A stretch of DNA of 6,966 bases from an uncultured Alphaproteobacteria bacterium (GTDB taxonomy: Bacteria > Pseudomonadota > Alphaproteobacteria > GCA-2731375), in NCBI GenBank assembly GCA_913049615.1, contig CAJWZI010000075.1:1-6966 (forward strand), in the 5' to 3' direction. Shown here piece after piece: positions 6,104 to 6,966 of the stretch (positions are counted from its first letter, which is position 1; the number at the start of each line of letters is the position of its first letter). Both the position numbers and the translations under genes were made by a program. A model generated the notes under the pieces. The model did not search any database, was not told the DNA's origin, and saw only the letters and a list, made by a program, of their open reading frames with translations.

Positions 6104-6966
6104 TTAGTCGGCTCGCTCACACACCTCGCGCATTAGCTTCGATAAAAGGCTAGGCCGCAACGGCTTGCTGTTGATATTGACGCCAAGGTCACTCAAAGCA
6201 TCGGCAACACCATTCAAAACCGAAGGTACGGCGCCGATGATACCTCCTTCGCCAACACCCTTGAAGCCACCGACATTATCGATAGATGGAGATTCGATAT
6301 GCTCAATTTCCATACTTGGCACGTCTTCGCTGGTGGGTAACAGATAGTCGAGAAGGGTAGCGTTTTTGAACTGGCCAAGATCGTCATAAACCATTTCTTC
6401 CATCAATGCTTCGCCGATACCCTGGGCGACACCTCCTTGGATCTGACCATTGACGATGGTCGGATTGATCAAACGACCACAATCATGCACCACGACATAA
6501 CGCTCGATCTCGACCCTGCCGTCGGCGGCGTCGACGGAAACCTGCGCGATATGAACGGCGTTGGCCATGGTCACCAAGGGCGGATCGTAAAAGTCATTAT
6601 CTTCCAATCCGAAGCTTTCACCATCCGGTAAAGAGTGGTTGTTCATGGCGTAAGCCGTCTCGGCTACCTGCTTGAAGGTGAGCCCGTGTTCGGGGACACC
6701 TGCAACATAGGCGCGGCCACCTGCAACTTCCACATCATCAACCGCAGCTTCCAGCATGTGTGCAGCAATGCGCTTTATCTTCTGCCTAACTTTGTCACCA
6801 GCGCGTAACAGCGCCCCGCCGCCGGTGACGGCGCTGCGGCTGGCAAAGGTGTTCGTGCCGTATGGTGTCGACGCAGTATCGCCCTCGACGATATTAACAT
6901 CTTCTAGATTGGCACCCAGAGCGTCTGCAACAACCTGGGCAAAGGTGGTATAGTGTCCCTGACCAG
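6104..6966 (-). CDS. CoxL-like molybdenum hydroxylase large subunit (5' truncated)
   Basis: This is the C-terminal part of a xanthine dehydrogenase/CO dehydrogenase-type large subunit, which binds molybdopterin cytosine dinucleotide or a related cofactor and hydroxylates its substrate with water-derived oxygen. The frame stays open past the ATG at 6757-6755 to the window edge, so that ATG is internal and 286 residues are visible of a protein usually near 770-800. The extra part carries the family segments GQGHYTTFAQ at 1-10, EGDTASTPYGTNTFASRSAV at 27-46 and a GGG run. VVVHDCGRLINP, VNGQIQGGVAQGIGEAL and GFKGVGEGGIIGAVP follow, with E239 (6248-6250) as the expected active-site glutamate near molybdenum. 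The GVGEGG context differs from the GVGESP context I recall for true CO dehydrogenases, so a CoxL-like enzyme for another substrate is likelier. Its small and medium partner subunits are not in the window. Confidence 0.93.
   Translation of the reverse strand, partial: GQGHYTTFAQVVADALGANLEDVNIVEGDTASTPYGTNTFASRSAVTGGGALLRAGDKVRQKIKRIAAHMLEAAVDDVEVAGGRAYVAGVPEHGLTFKQVAETAYAMNNHSLPDGESFGLEDNDFYDPPLVTMANAVHIAQVSVDAADGRVEIERYVVVHDCGRLINPTIVNGQIQGGVAQGIGEALMEEMVYDDLGQFKNATLLDYLLPTSEDVPSMEIEHIESPSIDNVGGFKGVGEGGIIGAVPSVLNGVADALSDLGVNINSKPLRPSLLSKLMREVCERAD

Overview
This is a bacterial chromosomal segment carrying dispersed catabolic genes. No RNA gene, insertion sequence, CRISPR array or phage gene was seen. 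The gene families (acyl-CoA dehydrogenases, a luciferase-like flavin oxidoreductase, an amidohydrolase-2 protein, a CoxL-like molybdenum hydroxylase) and the moderate GC content suggest an environmental heterotrophic proteobacterium, perhaps aquatic. That is inference; nothing in the window fixes the taxon.

Layout on the plus strand: the C-terminal end of an unrecognised protein (1-231), two tandem acyl-CoA dehydrogenase paralogues (300-1463 and 1479-2645), and a GNAT acetyltransferase (2718-3194). These run in one direction with gaps of 68, 15 and 72 bases and could form one operon. A 460-base stretch without a convincing gene (3195-3654) follows. It ends in an inverted repeat just upstream of a luciferase-like (LLM class) oxidoreductase gene (3655-4596), which looks like a separate transcription unit.

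On the minus strand, an amidohydrolase-2 gene (4781-5920) faces the LLM gene. Upstream of it is the 3' part of a xanthine dehydrogenase/CO dehydrogenase-type large subunit gene (6104-6966), which runs off the right edge. The 184-base convergent gap contains a perfect 9-bp inverted repeat without a T-run.

Functionally, the two dehydrogenases should oxidise acyl-CoA thioesters. The LLM enzyme, the amidohydrolase and the molybdenum hydroxylase are oxidation and ring- or carboxyl-processing enzyme types often found in catabolism of unusual carbon compounds. No substrate can be assigned. The most informative observations are the recent tandem duplication in which both dehydrogenase copies keep their catalytic residues, start-codon corrections for the first dehydrogenase and the amidohydrolase, and the extension of the CoxL-like gene past its apparent start to the window edge. 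I found no convincing sign of a wholly new system.
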